From positions 10,771,501-10,835,500 of the forward strand of contig CM076267.1 of the NCBI GenBank assembly GCA_038380795.1: 64,000 nucleotides of DNA, read 5' to 3'. The translations under genes and the position numbers were made by a program. Shown here piece by piece: positions 11,336 to 24,443 of the stretch. Below the pieces are notes generated by a model. It had not been told where the DNA came from. It worked only from the letters and a program-made list of their open reading frames with translations, and did not search any database. How positions within the stretch are numbered: the first letter of the stretch is position 1; every line of letters starts with the position of its first letter. Source of the stretch: Pyrocephalus nanus. Its lineage: Eukaryota > Chordata > Aves > Passeriformes > Tyrannidae.

Positions 11336-13508
11336 ATGCTGCAAAAAAATGTGAAACAGCATGGGTTTCTAGGGCATTCTGAAAGGATGCTCTTGGGATT
11401 CAGAGGACCAGCTTACAGAGCTGGAGGGGGCATAAAGTATAAAATGTTAATATGAATAGTTTTGTGCAACTTTTGGAATGGCTTCCAAAGAAAATCAGGC
11501 TCTTTCCTTTCTCTTCCATTCTACCTCATCATTACTTTCAAATTGATAACTTTCATTATTTTGAACCAAACAGGACTCTGATACAGGAGCAATTTCAGAT
11601 AAAGTATCATGCATTTAGGCAGGTGGAGGACAAGACACTATATGTATTATTGCCCAGATACAGGTGGTAATGCTGAAAGATTGACCTCTGCCATTTTTAG
11701 AGAACCCTCAGAGAAGAAAAAGGTGTTAAAAATATCCCAGCTGCAAAATAAAAGCTTCAATCAACAACTTCATCAAATCTCAGAGAACCAAACAGCAAAT
11801 CTATGGGAAACTATGTTTACTTACCCTTTTCATGGGGAGCTGGTGTGTGCTGAGGTTCCCCTTCCAATACTTACTGGGCTGATACTTGAGAACCAGAACC
11901 TGAAACAGATGTGCATTTAGTTATTTATAAACAGACTCCTGTGCACTGCCATCAATGCTGAATGTTTAAGCAGCAGTTGTATTTCTCAATGCTTTCAATC
12001 CTACTTTGTTTGTTTCTCTTGTGTTCAGTGGTGAAAATTAGATGTAACCACATTTCTTTGTGTCTCGTACATTGCCCAGTCTTGCTGTTAGCTCAGAGTG
12101 GTGTCCCTAGAGACACTATCTGTTAATAATATCTATGTTTTAGTGATAAATTTACCTTTGAAGAAGCTGTTGAAGGTATTGCAGGGATTTCTGTGTGAAT
12201 CACTTTTCTCCTAGTATTTGTGTCTGTCTTTTTCTGATCCAGATTATAAAATTTGAGGGCAAGCTGCTATAGGTAATTAAAAGGTATTTCTCTGAGCCCT
12301 GAACGTACAATGCTCTACTGTTGTGTTAAAATTGTTCTCATTTCTTTGTATAAAAAGGGAAAGCTTAGTGTGGTCTGGCCTAGGGATGTCCAGCAGTTGC
12401 TAACAAAGCTGAAAACTTCACCTCTGTGTTCGCTGTGGTCAAACTCTGGCACAGGTCATGTATTGGAGCACAAGCCTGTTAAGTATTTTGTGCTGAGGGT
12501 CTCTGTCCCGACACCCACGAAACTTTCATGTTAGAGTTGAAAGGTTTGGTTTGCCAGGTATTACCTCTGGGATAGGCAGTACTAGATGGGGGTGGGACAC
12601 AGTCGGTGTGCAGTGTCTCTTTTTCTTCCCTGTTGGCCGACAATTTCTTTTGCTTCTGTCTCATATCAAAAGCTTCCTTCTTTTCTCCTGGAGAAAGGCT
12701 GGGTTCTATGCAAAGGACAAAAAGAACCAGCATTAGGATGCCTTGCCTGCCTTTATCTCATGCAGTTTTAGGTGGTTGAATGTGTTGCAATTACCTAGAA
12801 AGAAATAAGCTTTCAACTTTGCCATCCATAGCTTTTCAGAATACATTTCCTGCAGCTGAAAGTTTCTTTTCCTCTGATGGCTGCTTGTGGGTTTAGACAA
12901 CTTTTTAGCAGATAACAATCCACACTGAAGTCCAATGGCAATAGTGAAACTAAATTGCTTATACTGAAGTCCAAAAAGCTGTGTGATGTGACTTTAACTG
13001 ATAGAGGGAGAAAGTAGAGCATCGGTGGAGTGTGGGGAAGAACTTACTAGGAGGGTAACTGAACTAGATGAGAGTTTGAAACAAACCTCTGTTTACATAT
13101 GAAGATGGTGACTGAGATAGAGAAGAAAGTAAGTTTTACACTATTTCCCCAAAATTTCTCTATATTGCTTTTCTAGCTATTTAAATTAAGAATTTGGGGT
13201 ATGTTTCACTGGAACAAAACCAGATAATTGGAGAGACTTTAACATGTAATTCTTTTAATCCTAGAACACAGTGCCTTCATGTTCCTGTTTGCAGTACAAA
13301 CTGAGAGGATGCATATTTCAAAATTTAAATTGTTTATGAAGTTGGGAAAAACAGATCCCACTTTCAGGGGACAAGCAGAAGATGAGCTAACAGTGTTCCT
13401 ATTAATCTACAAAGAGATCTTTCCTATGTGTTAAAGCAGCAAAAAATGGGTAACTCATACTGACAATGTCTTAATGATGCTGCCTTGGCACTCAGACTGT
13501 TTCATACT
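11336..13508. other. non-coding DNA, nothing recognised
   Basis: AT-rich unique sequence. The overlapping open frames near 11452-11920 (+), 12479-12771 (both strands) and 12733-13022 (-) show no recognisable domains and are treated as chance. Confidence 0.7.
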
Positions 13509-13550
13509 TCCAGTCAGTGGCAGAGCTGGAAATAGTCCATCATTTCTGGA
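13509..13550. repeat. possible ancient SINE-tail fragment
   Basis: CAGTCAGTGGCAGAGCTGGAAATAG at about 13511-13535 resembles a motif common in old amniote SINE/LINE tails (agtcagtggcagagctgggaatag). A second, weaker likeness lies at about 13776-13830. Only a short word matches, so this is tentative. Confidence 0.3.
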
Positions 13551-15614
13551 TTCAGTTGCATATTGCAGCTATTAGTGGCTGCTAGCTCCTCTTATTAAGA
13601 TTTCTAAATGTCGTGTTAGTGGAGTCTCAATAAATCATCCCTGAGTTCCAGCCACACCACTCAAACTGGAGCTTTTACATATTTATTTTAACATGTTTTC
13701 CTGAATGTCTCTTTCTTCACCTCAAACCAAGAAGCATCTCTTTTTTTTTTTTTAGGAGGATTCAGAGAGAGTGCAAGGTGACTCTGCTAGTCAAGCAGCA
13801 AGGCTTTAGTAGAGAATGAACCTGTGTTTTCTGCTGCCATCACCATGGCATTCAGATCTTATAGACATAGACAAAGTTTTCATCTCCTAAAACTTTGAAA
13901 TTAATTTAGTCAACAAATGCTGCTTCTTTCAAGATGCTGCATTCCCACTTGCATTTGGGTCTTGTTTGTCTCTGGAGAGGGAACCAAGAACTTCTTATAA
14001 GGATCCCTTAAACAGCTTTGGTGGAAATAGGCATTGAGCCTTCATGTTTGAATGGTGATCATTCAGGTTCAGCTTGCTGTAAAACCTTTCTGAAGCAGAA
14101 ACTTTGTTCCTTTAGCAGGAGCTGGTTTTCAAGCTGGAGTGTAAATCCCACCTGGTAGAAAAGTGTGTTTCTGGATCAATAACTCATTGCCAAGGTTGAA
14201 TTTCTTTGGATGGGGTCAGTGAGACTCCTGTCTTTAAGGCACAGAAATGCTTTGCATTTGAGGGTTCAGTTACCAGGAATTCATTATTTCTCCCTGTCTT
14301 GCATCCAGAATTAAGTAATGTGGAGTGGGAAACAAGGAAGCTGAAAAAAAGTCATTTAGGACCTATATTTTCTCACCTGTCAAGGCAACAACTGGTTAAA
14401 AGCCCCTTGCTAAATAGTACTGATTCTGACTAAATCTTATCCAAGGCATTTTGATGTGCAAAATGGAGGCTGTTGAAGAATGGCTGCTAGGCAAGCTGGA
14501 AAAAAAAACTTTCTCTTTTGAAATAGATCTGAACATAAGATTAAATTAGGACAGGTAATTTCTTTCGCTTTCCTAATGTCAGTGTATGATTGGATTTTAT
14601 TTCCTAATTATCTGTCATTTTGTAAGGGTGAGGAATCCAGTAAATGGAACCTCTGAGCTGCCCACATGGACAGACCAAGGCCCTTTTCCCATGCTGTGGT
14701 GCAGTGGGATAGGTACTCCTGTGTGCATGGATGCTCACGCTTTCCTTCGAAATCCAGAAAAGGCACCAGCTCTGGTCGTTGCTTCAAGGTCAGTGAAAGC
14801 ACAAGTGATGAATGTTGTTATCCTTAAGTGTGCCCAGCTTTTCCTGTTGTTGTTAGCTTTGATGGTAGCTGCAGCAAGCTGTCCTCTATATTGGCTCCTT
14901 TGCTGTATAAGCAAATGAAGGACATGTCTTACTGTCATATGGAGAACTAGTGATTGTCCTCAAGTAATAGACCATTCCACTATATGTAGGCTTTTGTTGT
15001 AGAGCAAAGCGTCTGTGCACTTGCTTTGTTTAAAATTGTAGAATTAGGTTTGTAATGGAACACTTCATCTAAAGACCTTTCCTCGCCCTTTTGTGGGTTA
15101 TCAGGTATTATGCTTTTATTAGGAATTCCTTGCTGTACTCTCAGACTGTTCCACTGAACACTTCAAATGAGGACAGAACAATCTCCACCAGTTGGGTAAG
15201 CAGCCCTCTTTTCCCAAGGTCCCTTCTAATATTCTCCTGATAACAGCACTTTCTCTGCCTTTGTGAGGAAAAGGTCACAGTGGTGGAAACGGTGTGTGTT
15301 TGTTCTCTTGTTTCTAAGCTGTGCTATTCTTTCCTTCTTGTTGTTGCTGCTGACAAGATGGTTGCCAAGCCACTTTGTCATCACTCCTGCATCTTGACAG
15401 AATGCAGGAGCTGCCCCAGATAACAGGAGGATATGTCCTTCCAGCAAAACCTGAGTGACTATCCAATCCTGGATTTAAGCAGACCTGACATATTCTGTCC
15501 CTGTTTACAAACTGGATACTTCAACAGAACTCTGTCACTGAAATAGCTATGCTTCTCTTGCTAGAAAACAAATGTTTCATTTTGGAAAAACCAGAGCTCA
15601 ATTCTGATGGCATA
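13551..15614. other. non-coding DNA, nothing recognised
   Basis: Apart from the 13-T run this stretch is unique. The open frames at 14206-14433, 14586-14918 (+) and 15226-15447 (-) are not recognisable as proteins. Confidence 0.7.
13741..13753. repeat. poly(T) run, 13 nt
   Basis: Thirteen consecutive T with no associated element recognised. Confidence 0.9.
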
Positions 15615-16060
15615 ATCAGTAATGAATCTTGGTAATGAGCCCATGCTGTTTATTGCTATCTATCTTAAGCCTCTGATATTGCATTGTGCTGCATGTTGAA
15701 AGACAACGCACTAAACAGAAACTGTCTGCTGGGGCTAGTAGACTAAATTCGGTCAATATAATTTTGCATTGCATTATGTGTGTAGTTGCTCTAATTGCAG
15801 GAGGAGAAGGAAGAACAATGAGTGAACATAACAAACTGTTGGCATCATTATCTTCTGTCTACATCCCTGTGCTACAGCCCATTACATTAATGCAAATGGT
15901 AAGAGCCTCCTTTGATGCTCTTATCAGTCTGCCTGCAGTTCCTGTGCCCTGACGACTCCCAGCAGTCCATCGAAAGGCACACGGTGTGTGCAGCTTATCG
16001 GTCGGTGAAGTCATGATATCCTTCACAGTCCCCTTCCTGCATGCATAAGCATTAGTAAAG
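15615..16060. promoter_or_regulatory. candidate conserved non-coding element (octamer/Sox motifs)
   Basis: This contains a perfect POU octamer ATGCAAAT (15890-15897) directly after a homeodomain-like CATTA core, a Sox-type AACAATG (15814-15820), repeated TTGCATTGCATTA words near 15763, and several retained CpGs (for example near 15707, 15750, 15953, 15970 and 16000). Retained CpGs and dense homeobox, POU and Sox words are typical of vertebrate conserved enhancers. This is motif-based inference without alignment. Confidence 0.35.
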
Positions 16061-19000
16061 TATATCTATTTTATGAGTGGATTCTGGGATTTACTGGTTT
16101 GACTTTTGGTGACTTAATGCTCAGTGAAAACAGCCTTTCATAAACTTCCCTGTGTGCCTCAATCAGAACAGCACAACTGAGATGCTGCTTCCGTGCTAAG
16201 CAGCCATGGGGCACGACTCGAGCTTTACCAGATGCTCTTGTACAAGTGCCAATCTCAGAGTTATAAGGTGATTTAAATGACACATTTGGTCTTAGAGATT
16301 TGTTTCACTGGGAAACTATGGCTAGATGTGATGTATTATCAGTTATAAGCCTTACACTTATTTGCCTCTGCTACTACTGACAAGGGAGCAGCTGTCTCTG
16401 AGGGAAGACAGACGGGCTAAAAAATCTAAAGAAAATCTAGGTTGGTTTTTTAACAGAGGAAATCTTTTCAAGATTGGAATATTTGAGACTACCCTTTCAG
16501 ATCACATGTTAAGCATAAGTCTTTCTCTCAAAAACTTGTCAAAATTCAACATCCGGTTGACTCAGATTTCTAAAATTGTTTCAGAACGTTTTAGAGAGAT
16601 TATCAAATAAGATTTTCATTGGCAAAATGATGAGATAAATATAAATTGAAGGAGAGAGGAGAAAATAGTATTCAGTAATGCTTTTTGAGAGTTTATCTTG
16701 CTATCTCTTCAAAGTAAAGATCCATAGCACTACAGATGAGTGGAGAGAGCTGCCTCTAAAAAATGAAGACTCATCACATGCTAATTTACTGCCATCATTC
16801 ATCAGAATTGCATGATTCGGTCCTGATTTTTCAACAGCCTGTGCTATTGCAACAACCACATCCATAGAGAGGAGAGCTGAGTGAACCTAGATGTAGTTCC
16901 AGGTACTTCAAATGCTTAATATTTCTTGGAATGAGCTCTCCCATGTCCAAAAAATTTTAACATTAACTAGTTGTGGTGTTATGTTTTCCTTCTTCTCCCG
17001 TGGTGTTGGCTTTTTGACTGTGTTTAGGGAGCGCCTTCATCCAGATCAGCCAGATAGTGCAGGAAGGTGGGTACCATAAATCTAAATGTTCTTTAACTGA
17101 GTAGGGCATATATTCATTTTTCTTGACTGAATAAACTGTTAATTAAAGCTGAACAGGACAACATGACCTCTTCCTTGCTTGACATATATGCCAAAAAAAT
17201 CTTGAGTGAACCCTGCTCAGTCAGGCATCCCTTCAGCGAGGGTTTCCTGTTCCACTACATGTCCAGCTACGTGAAGACATTCAGTGCTCAGCCCTCGCTC
17301 CAACACGTGTGTGCTGGGGAGAAATGGAGACTTAGAGAGATTCGTGTACAAAACTAACAGTGGGATGTAGGTGAATGCCTAATGGCATGTGAGCCTGAAG
17401 CACCACCTTTCTGAGATATCCAATTCCCCTAAGTGACTGTGTCAGCAACCCTAACATCTAGTTCTGTTCTTTGAGTTGTCTGAGCTGGGGCTAAGGATTT
17501 ATCAAATGTGCTGATCTCCTTTAGTGTCAGAGAGAACAGATAAAGGAAATCCCTGGTAGTGATTTCTGACTTGACTTCAGTGCTTTATGATGTCACAGTC
17601 CTGAGGAAACTGGAAATGATCTAAAATAACCTAATTCTCAACATTAGATAGGGGGAGATCAGAAGCGGGAGAGGCTGACATGGCATTTTGGGAAGTTTAG
17701 GCTTCCAGGTGGCTCTGAGCACTCCACAGCAGACTGGCAGTCACGTAGCCTGAATGTCAGTTCTCTCCCTCGGAATGTTTTAGCACCTTGGCTTGTTTGC
17801 ATCCATGCCTGGGGGAAAACCTTCTCCAGTGCAGAGCTGAGAGTCCTCTCTAGCAGTGGCTTGGGTGGTGCAAGCTAGTGAGTAAGTGACACCAGAGAAA
17901 GATGAACCTTCCTGTTAGATGACATGGAAGCTCTGGCTTTGTGTTTCAGCACAGGCTGCAGTGAGGGACCTGTTGTTTGTCTCAATCACATGGGGAAAAG
18001 GAAGTTACTTTTGTTATGATAAGTGCACTTTAGAGTTAGCACTTGATTGTCTTCTACACCTGGATGTTTTAAGTGGACAACTGTCCTGCTCTCATCCTAG
18101 ACTATCAGTTCTGCAGTGGCTGCAATGAAGACATTGGCCGTGGCTTACAGATGACCTTGCTGTCATCAGATGAATGAGTGGATTGCTCTTAAAAATTGTG
18201 TTTTGCTGGGTAAAGAAATGAGGTTTGTGCAGGTCTTTGTTTTGTCTGACTAGGTGAAAACCTACCAAAAAATCTACTTGGTTACTTGGTAAAATGCTAG
18301 AATAAATTAGGAGTAGCCAGATGTCTGTGCATTTTGACAACATGGCTGTCTGAGAAAAGGCTTAATCTTCAGGGAGAGCTGGGTGAGTATGTGAATTGCT
18401 ATTTCTATTGGAAAATAAGGCTCTGTGTAGTTAATTGGCAGTGTTTATGTGTCAGAATGGTGTCCTTTAACTTTCCAAGGGGGATATTGAGACAAGATCT
18501 TGGATAACTGTTGATTGGTAGGTAGATAGAATACATCTCTCTCTGAAGTACAGCATAACCTCTAATGAGAAGGAATCTGAAATTACAAAAAAGAAACAAA
18601 AAGAAGCATTTGTTTTGACCGACAACTGGTGACCAACAACTGGAAGACTGGTTGTCTCCTGTCTATGAAGTATTTAATGAAGTGGTAGGAGTACTCCTGG
18701 AAACTTTGTAGGGAGGCATCAGTGTTTTGCAGTGGAAAATGTGGGACTTGTAACTCTGGAGCTCAATGAAGCTTGGAAGATAGAAGGATGATTTGGCATT
18801 GCCCAGTAGCTGGCTGAGTGAAGGTCATGATTTCCCTCCTGGCAGTGCCAAAGAGCAGCCCCTTTTTTTGTGTGCTGGGAGGTGTGAAGGACCAATACTG
18901 CGAGTTCCTCTTTCAGAGGATTTTGCAACCCTGTTAGAGAACTGAAGGCTGTTGTTCTTGGACAAGATTTCCTTCGTGACAAAGCAATTCCACGCAAGCC

Positions 19001-20780
19001 AAAGGTGGTTTTAGCTGCCTGGTGGTGGATACCAGAGTCTGGTACTGGCAAGAAGCCACAAGCAAAGCTGCCTTGTGTTGGGGCCCAGGGAAATAAGCAG
19101 TAGACAGTGGTCTCTATCCTCAGCAGATGAGCAGGTTAAGTGGTAGATCTGGGAGAGGTGGTTGCTTAAGCTAGTAAGTAACTTGACTAGAAGCAGTCTG
19201 AGAGTCTTTTAAATATTTTGTGTCTTCTGCTATTGCGTCAACTAGCAGATTTTTCTTTTAGCTCATGTCCAAGGTGCTTGAGCCTTTGGTGTTTAGCTTA
19301 GTTATCTGCCTGGCGAAGTTACTGTTTTTCTGCATGTGGGTAATTTAGATGGCTTCTTGTGGGTGCTGAAGAACAGAAATTAAGTTATTCTGGAAAGCTG
19401 CCTCCCTAAAAGTAAGTTGAAGGTACTGGATGATTCAGGGCTTTACGTGGCACTGAGAAGTGACTTAGGATGGGCTTGGAATGTAATTCCTTTCTTCTGG
19501 ATTAGAATGTGTCTGGCTGACTTACAATGATGCTGGTTCATCTTGACATTAAAAGAGGAGTCACTCTGCAGAGAAGAGAACGGATGCTTGGAAATGCAAA
19601 GGCGTTTTGAGCTTTTTCTGTTCTTCAGTCGCTCTGAGAACTGTATATATCGGCAAATGGCAACACTTGGCACGTTCAAACATACAGATCTCTCTGCATT
19701 TTCTTTTTGCCCTCCCCTTATGTGTACTATGTGTTGTTTGTGTATGGCAACCATATGAGTGAGGAGCAAGCTGTATGACTTCTGCACAGGAGATGAGAGA
19801 AGAAAAAGAATCCAGACCATCCAGTCAGACATCATTAATTTGTCTGGCTCTTTAGCAGTGCTTCAGTGGTGGGGTATTTCTGTGCCAATGGTGTGATATC
19901 TGCTCCTTCTCCTTTCTTCCTTCCCTACTGCACTGTCATAATGCAATACAACATAAAAAAACGGATCAGGGCAATTACTGCTGGCATTTTTGATTGAGAC
20001 AATGAAGGGCAAATTCTTCCTGCTACCTGAGGTTTCTCTGTCTTCTTATGCTCTGAAACAGAAAACTAAACTGAGTGTTCATTTTGTAATGTGTTGGGTT
20101 TAGCCTTGTTTCCATAGGAAACAAGCATACAAGATGAAGCTGTTTCTGCATATATTTTCCTTCCTTCTTTTCTCCTCCCTTTTTTAACCCATTGGCCAAT
20201 CGCAGCTAGATTTTACAGGCTGCTAGAAGTCTCAAGGGTAACTGTGTTACTACAGATGAGCTTTTCCCCATGATCACTGGAAAATCTGCCCAAGGCAAAG
20301 TCCTGCATTGCGGTCCCATCTGTGGGAAGAGCTTTGCTCGAAGCTTGTGCTGTGGGACATCACTGAGCCCAGGCTGCAGATTTGCAGGAAACCACCTCCT
20401 TGATCCCAGGACTCAAGGAATTACTTGTTTTATATTGATTGGCAGCAATACCTGTGTTTGTAGCTGTGACTCACGTTAGGATTGCATTTATATGCAATAC
20501 TCTATAGGGGGAGAATCTCCTGCTGGAGACTAGACTGGAAGCCAGAGAACCCCAAGGCTGTGGCCTCCTGGATCTATATATGCTGTCTCTGTCGCACTCA
20601 AACAAATAAATAAATCCTCCTTGAGTTGTTCTTACTGTTGACAATCTCTAATTCTTGTTATGATATCTTTATTCCCTGGAAACTAGAAATATAGCTGAAC
20701 AGTTTTTCAAAGCAGAAGCAATCCTAGTTATACTCCTGGGCTTTACAGTCTCATCTCCATGATGCATAGCCTTCAAGTGA
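16061..20780. other. non-coding DNA, nothing recognised
   Basis: Unique sequence. The segment 16740-16870 (with CATGCTAATTTACTG and GAATTGCATGATTCGG) looks somewhat like conserved non-coding DNA, but I have no firm ground for a call. The open frames at 18719-19051 (-) and 19443-19835 (-) lack recognisable domains. A short (AAAT)n lies at 20598-20614. Confidence 0.65.
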
Positions 20781-20800
20781 TTTTTTTTTTTTTTTTTTTT
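20781..20800. repeat. poly(T) tract, 20 nt
   Basis: Uninterrupted run of 20 T followed by AAA. No target-site duplication or retroposon body is recognised on either side. Confidence 0.95.
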
Positions 20801-20907
20801 AAATCTTGTCCCATTTCTCTTCTTCCCCTCTTTTGGTATTTTAAATAATTCGTGTGATCTTGAGCTTTTCAACCAGACATTTTTTCCCCTCTATTCTCTC
20901 TTGAATT

Positions 20908-20919
20908 ATAAGTACTTAT
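20908..20919. repeat. 12-bp palindrome ATAAGTACTTAT
   Basis: Perfect dyad, followed at once by a further AGTACTTGG. The AAGTACTT core resembles NK2-class homeodomain half-sites. A chance occurrence in AT-rich DNA is plausible. Confidence 0.6.
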
Positions 20920-21350
20920 GAGTACTTGGAGAGGTGTTTTCAGCGTACTCTGCTTCAGGCATAAAATTCTATGTAAAACTAAGACTTTGTGATGAAAAAG
21001 AAGGTTTCAGTTGCACTTTCTGGTGGGATTTCCATTTTAACAGTGTTAAATGTGCCCTGGGATGCTGGGTGAGCAGAGCAGTAAACCAGTGTTTAGTGTC
21101 TACCAAATACAGTATAGTTGGGACTTTAACTAAAGATGCTGTTCATTTGTACTGTAACTGTTTTTCTTTAGCATTCCTTCCTTGTGTTTGTTTCCCTGTC
21201 ATCACTGTGATGCCTGAAAATCTTACAGAACTAAGCCCATCCTAGTGGATCACAGACATCCTGAAAGAGTCTTGCCTTCTGGACTGGTAAGGAGAAAGCA
21301 GCATATTCCTTCAGTTCATGAACTCCTAGTTGTCCTGTTCATCCTGTTTG

Positions 21351-21371
21351 TTTTTTTTTTTTTTTTTTTTT
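21351..21371. repeat. poly(T) tract, 21 nt
   Basis: Run of 21 T, preceded by TTTG. It lies about 550 bases from the preceding T tract. No retroposon body is recognised. Confidence 0.95.
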
Positions 21372-23584
21372 GGATCCCTGCTTCATCTTCACTCACGGTC
21401 CACGTTGATAAAATCCATTTTCATCTTTTTTTCCATCCTGACCACAGTTTCCTTATGTACTAGTCATGTGAGGTGCCTCAGGGTGCCCTGGCTGGGACGG
21501 AATTAAACAGTCTCTGTAAGAACAAGAGCCTCAGTGACAGGAACTTGAGTTGTGGAAGATGAAATTGAGATATCAGGATTGTCATAAATTTGAGTCTAGC
21601 AAAAGTCTCATCTGTGTGGGATTGCTCAGCAGGGAGATTCTTCATAGCCTGTTACACTGTTGCTCCAACACATCTTAATTTTTACCTTTCCCATGGAGAG
21701 AAGGAAGTTGAAGGAAAGCACTCACAATATCAATGGCAATTGTTTAAGTGCTTTGTTTCTGCTGATTTACCTTTCCCCCTACACACCTGGTTGATAACTG
21801 AAAAGGTTTACCTGTCTTCAATATAATCTTGCATTACTTTAGTTCAGGTGAGGCATTATTCTATTACTGGGCTCAAGATAAATTAAATTCCCTGAGCCTC
21901 ACATTTTAAAAAGTTATCCCCACACAGAGGTGAACAGGAGACCAGATTCTGTGAAACCTAAACAGCCTTTCTTTGTCTGTCTGCTTGGACACCACCAGCC
22001 TTGCACAGCCACATCCACTGCTTCCCCAGTTTTGTAAGACTGTGCTGATCTCTGGTGATGGAGAATTGGAGTGTTTTGGATGAGTCATGTGGTGATGTTC
22101 TTCTCTTAGCCATAAGAAAACAGATGGGTTTTTCCCTCTGGCCTCCCTGGCGATCTCACTAGCAAAACTCAGACTCATTTTTTTTCTCTGTCCCCCAGTT
22201 ATATTATTCTGTGCCTCACCACAACTCAGCAATGACCTGAAATAAGAGTGAAAGAAATAATGTTTCTGCCTAGGCATGTGTAACTGTGCTTGCATGTGTT
22301 CAACAAGATGTGTAAGTCGTTTGGCCTTGTTTCACTGGTACAAACATAAGCCATTGCCGTCCCATAAAAGAAAAAAACAAAACTGTAACAGCATCAGGAG
22401 AAAGAAAGGCTGCCTTCTGACTCACAGTTTCTCTCCATTTGTTTAGTGTTGGGCACTGCTCTATGTCATCATATTCCATGTCCTCACTTGAGGTTTCTTC
22501 TTGGTGGTGCCTGGAGAGCAGCATTACTGAAGGACTAATGTGCAGTGCAGTCTTTGTCACACCTTGTTGACTGCCTCTCCCCTTCTTCATAGCTGCTGTC
22601 CATGACTAGTTCACATGAAGGCATTTATTCCTCTATGGCTCATTCTTCAGCTGTTCTGAGCATAAGCCTCAGAACATGGTGCATAGTCTGGTGTTGTGTG
22701 GTGTATTTAAGCATGAGAAATTGTCAAATGCGAGACTCTTAGGCTGAGTGAGCTGGATGTTTTTTTCTCTACGTTTTTTTAATGACTATGTCTCTTGAAG
22801 TTTTAATGGAGAACTTGTTCTGTATAACAATTACATTGAAGTTTTCAGAGGGATAAGGTTATGGTTTACTTAAAATGTCAATGTCTAAAATACACTGACA
22901 TTCTGCTTTAGTTTTTGATGACTATTGCTCTGTGTTGCAGCTTTCAGGGATCTTTTATTTTCATTTTAGTGTCACTATGACTGGCTCTCAGCCAGCTTTC
23001 ACAATTTCAAAGAAATTATTAAGAAGAACATCCTGAAGATAATAACATATATGAGATAAATTAATAGCAATGTGATATAAAGCTTTTATTACAGAAAATT
23101 TAAGAGTAGTGCATTATTTGCTAGCAGCAAAGTCACTTCAGTGTAGCATATTCTGAATGCCTGCTAATAAAAGGAATCTGTACCCTACAATGGCATGTTT
23201 AGCTGATAGACTACATATGTGCAGTTTATCCAATATTTAGAAATTTGCATCTTTTAGTGCTGCTACATTTTTTGTCATTACTTCTTGAGCAAGCTGTGTT
23301 GCCCTAGTTCCATTGTATCCTGTGACTCCAAGAAATTAGCAGTACAACATAAGTAAAAGTCCAGCCTTGTTCTAAAGCCCAAAGTCTTCAAATATGGGCT
23401 TCCTATTCATATAAAATTGGCATTTGCCATTTCGCATCCTGGTGTAAATTTTAGATGTTGTTCTGAGCCCAGGATGTTGATAGTATAGAGATTGTGATCT
23501 TCACCTTCAGCTGTCCATGTTGCCTTCTACTGGTGCTGTGGCCGTGCTCGATGAGTGACTGTAGAAATGGAGGGAAAAAAAGTT
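21372..23584. other. non-coding DNA, nothing recognised
   Basis: Unique AT-rich DNA. The open frames at 21906-22295 (-) and 22300-22590 (-) have no recognisable similarity. Confidence 0.7.
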
Positions 23585-23612
23585 CTTTAGTCTGTAAAAT
23601 GGGGAATATCTA
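23585..23612 (+). repeat. possible MIR-like fragment
   Basis: TTTAGTCTGTAAAATGGGGA resembles the MIR word cctcatctgtaaaatggggataat. Flanking sequence does not clearly align, so this is a short relic at best. Confidence 0.3.
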
Positions 23613-24357
23613 GAAACTTGTATCCATTTGTGCTGATAAAATCAAAGTAGGGGTTGTTTTTGGGTATCACTGCAGGGAAAGAGAGTCCCGTGTTGCTCTA
23701 GGGATGGCAGTGGGGGAGCAATAAGAGCCCCATGTTCAGTTCCATCACCTCTCCTCACCTCACGGCAGTGTGGGCAGGTCTCCCTGCATGTGCCAGCATC
23801 CAGCCTTGCTTAGGAGCCATCTCTTCCACAATGAAGGGAATGTGCCTGAGGTTGATAAGTTTGTTTGCATATCTGTGCAAAATAACGTGTATTGATTTGC
23901 TGCAAACTCCCAGCTGGAAAAGTCCTGCAAAAGGTAATTCACTGTTTTTCATGGTTATGTTCAGATTTACAGTTTTAATTCCTAAATGGCACAGTATGTG
24001 ACTCCACCAACTAATTCTTGCTTTAGGCTGGGATGTGTTCTGATGAAATTAGGCAATCTTCATGAAAAATATTCAGTTTAGGTTAAATTGGGTCCTAAGT
24101 GATAGTTAATTACTGTTGTCCTCTGTAAGCCATCACAATTAGGAACTACCTGTGTGGTAAAAATGTGCCTTTTGTTTCCAGCCTGAATATCTTGTTTCTA
24201 AAATTCCAATCACTGAGATGTTTCAATAGAAAACATTCTGATCATGTTCTGCCTTTATTTGCATGACTAAAAGCTCTTGTGGCATCAGTGCTCTTTTATC
24301 CATATGAATAATTGCCTTCCTATCTTGCTTTTGTTGAGCTGTGTAAATGAGCTCCTT

Positions 24358-24383
24358 ATGATCTGTTCTCAAGATCAGATCAT
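24358..24383. repeat. 8-bp inverted repeat, 10-nt loop
   Basis: ATGATCTG (24358-24365) and CAGATCAT (24376-24383) are exact reverse complements around a 10-nt spacer that itself ends in AAGAT. This is a possible small hairpin of unknown role. Confidence 0.8.
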
Positions 24384-24426
24384 TCTAGTAATTTTTCCTT
24401 GAAACCAGTTCAGATTTTCAGCCACG

Positions 24427-24443
24427 TTTTTTTTTTTTTTTTT
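24427..24443. repeat. poly(T) run, 17 nt
   Basis: Seventeen T followed by CAG. As a pyrimidine tract plus CAG it would look like a strong splice acceptor on the plus strand, but the sequence after it offers no recognisable exon. Confidence 0.9.
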
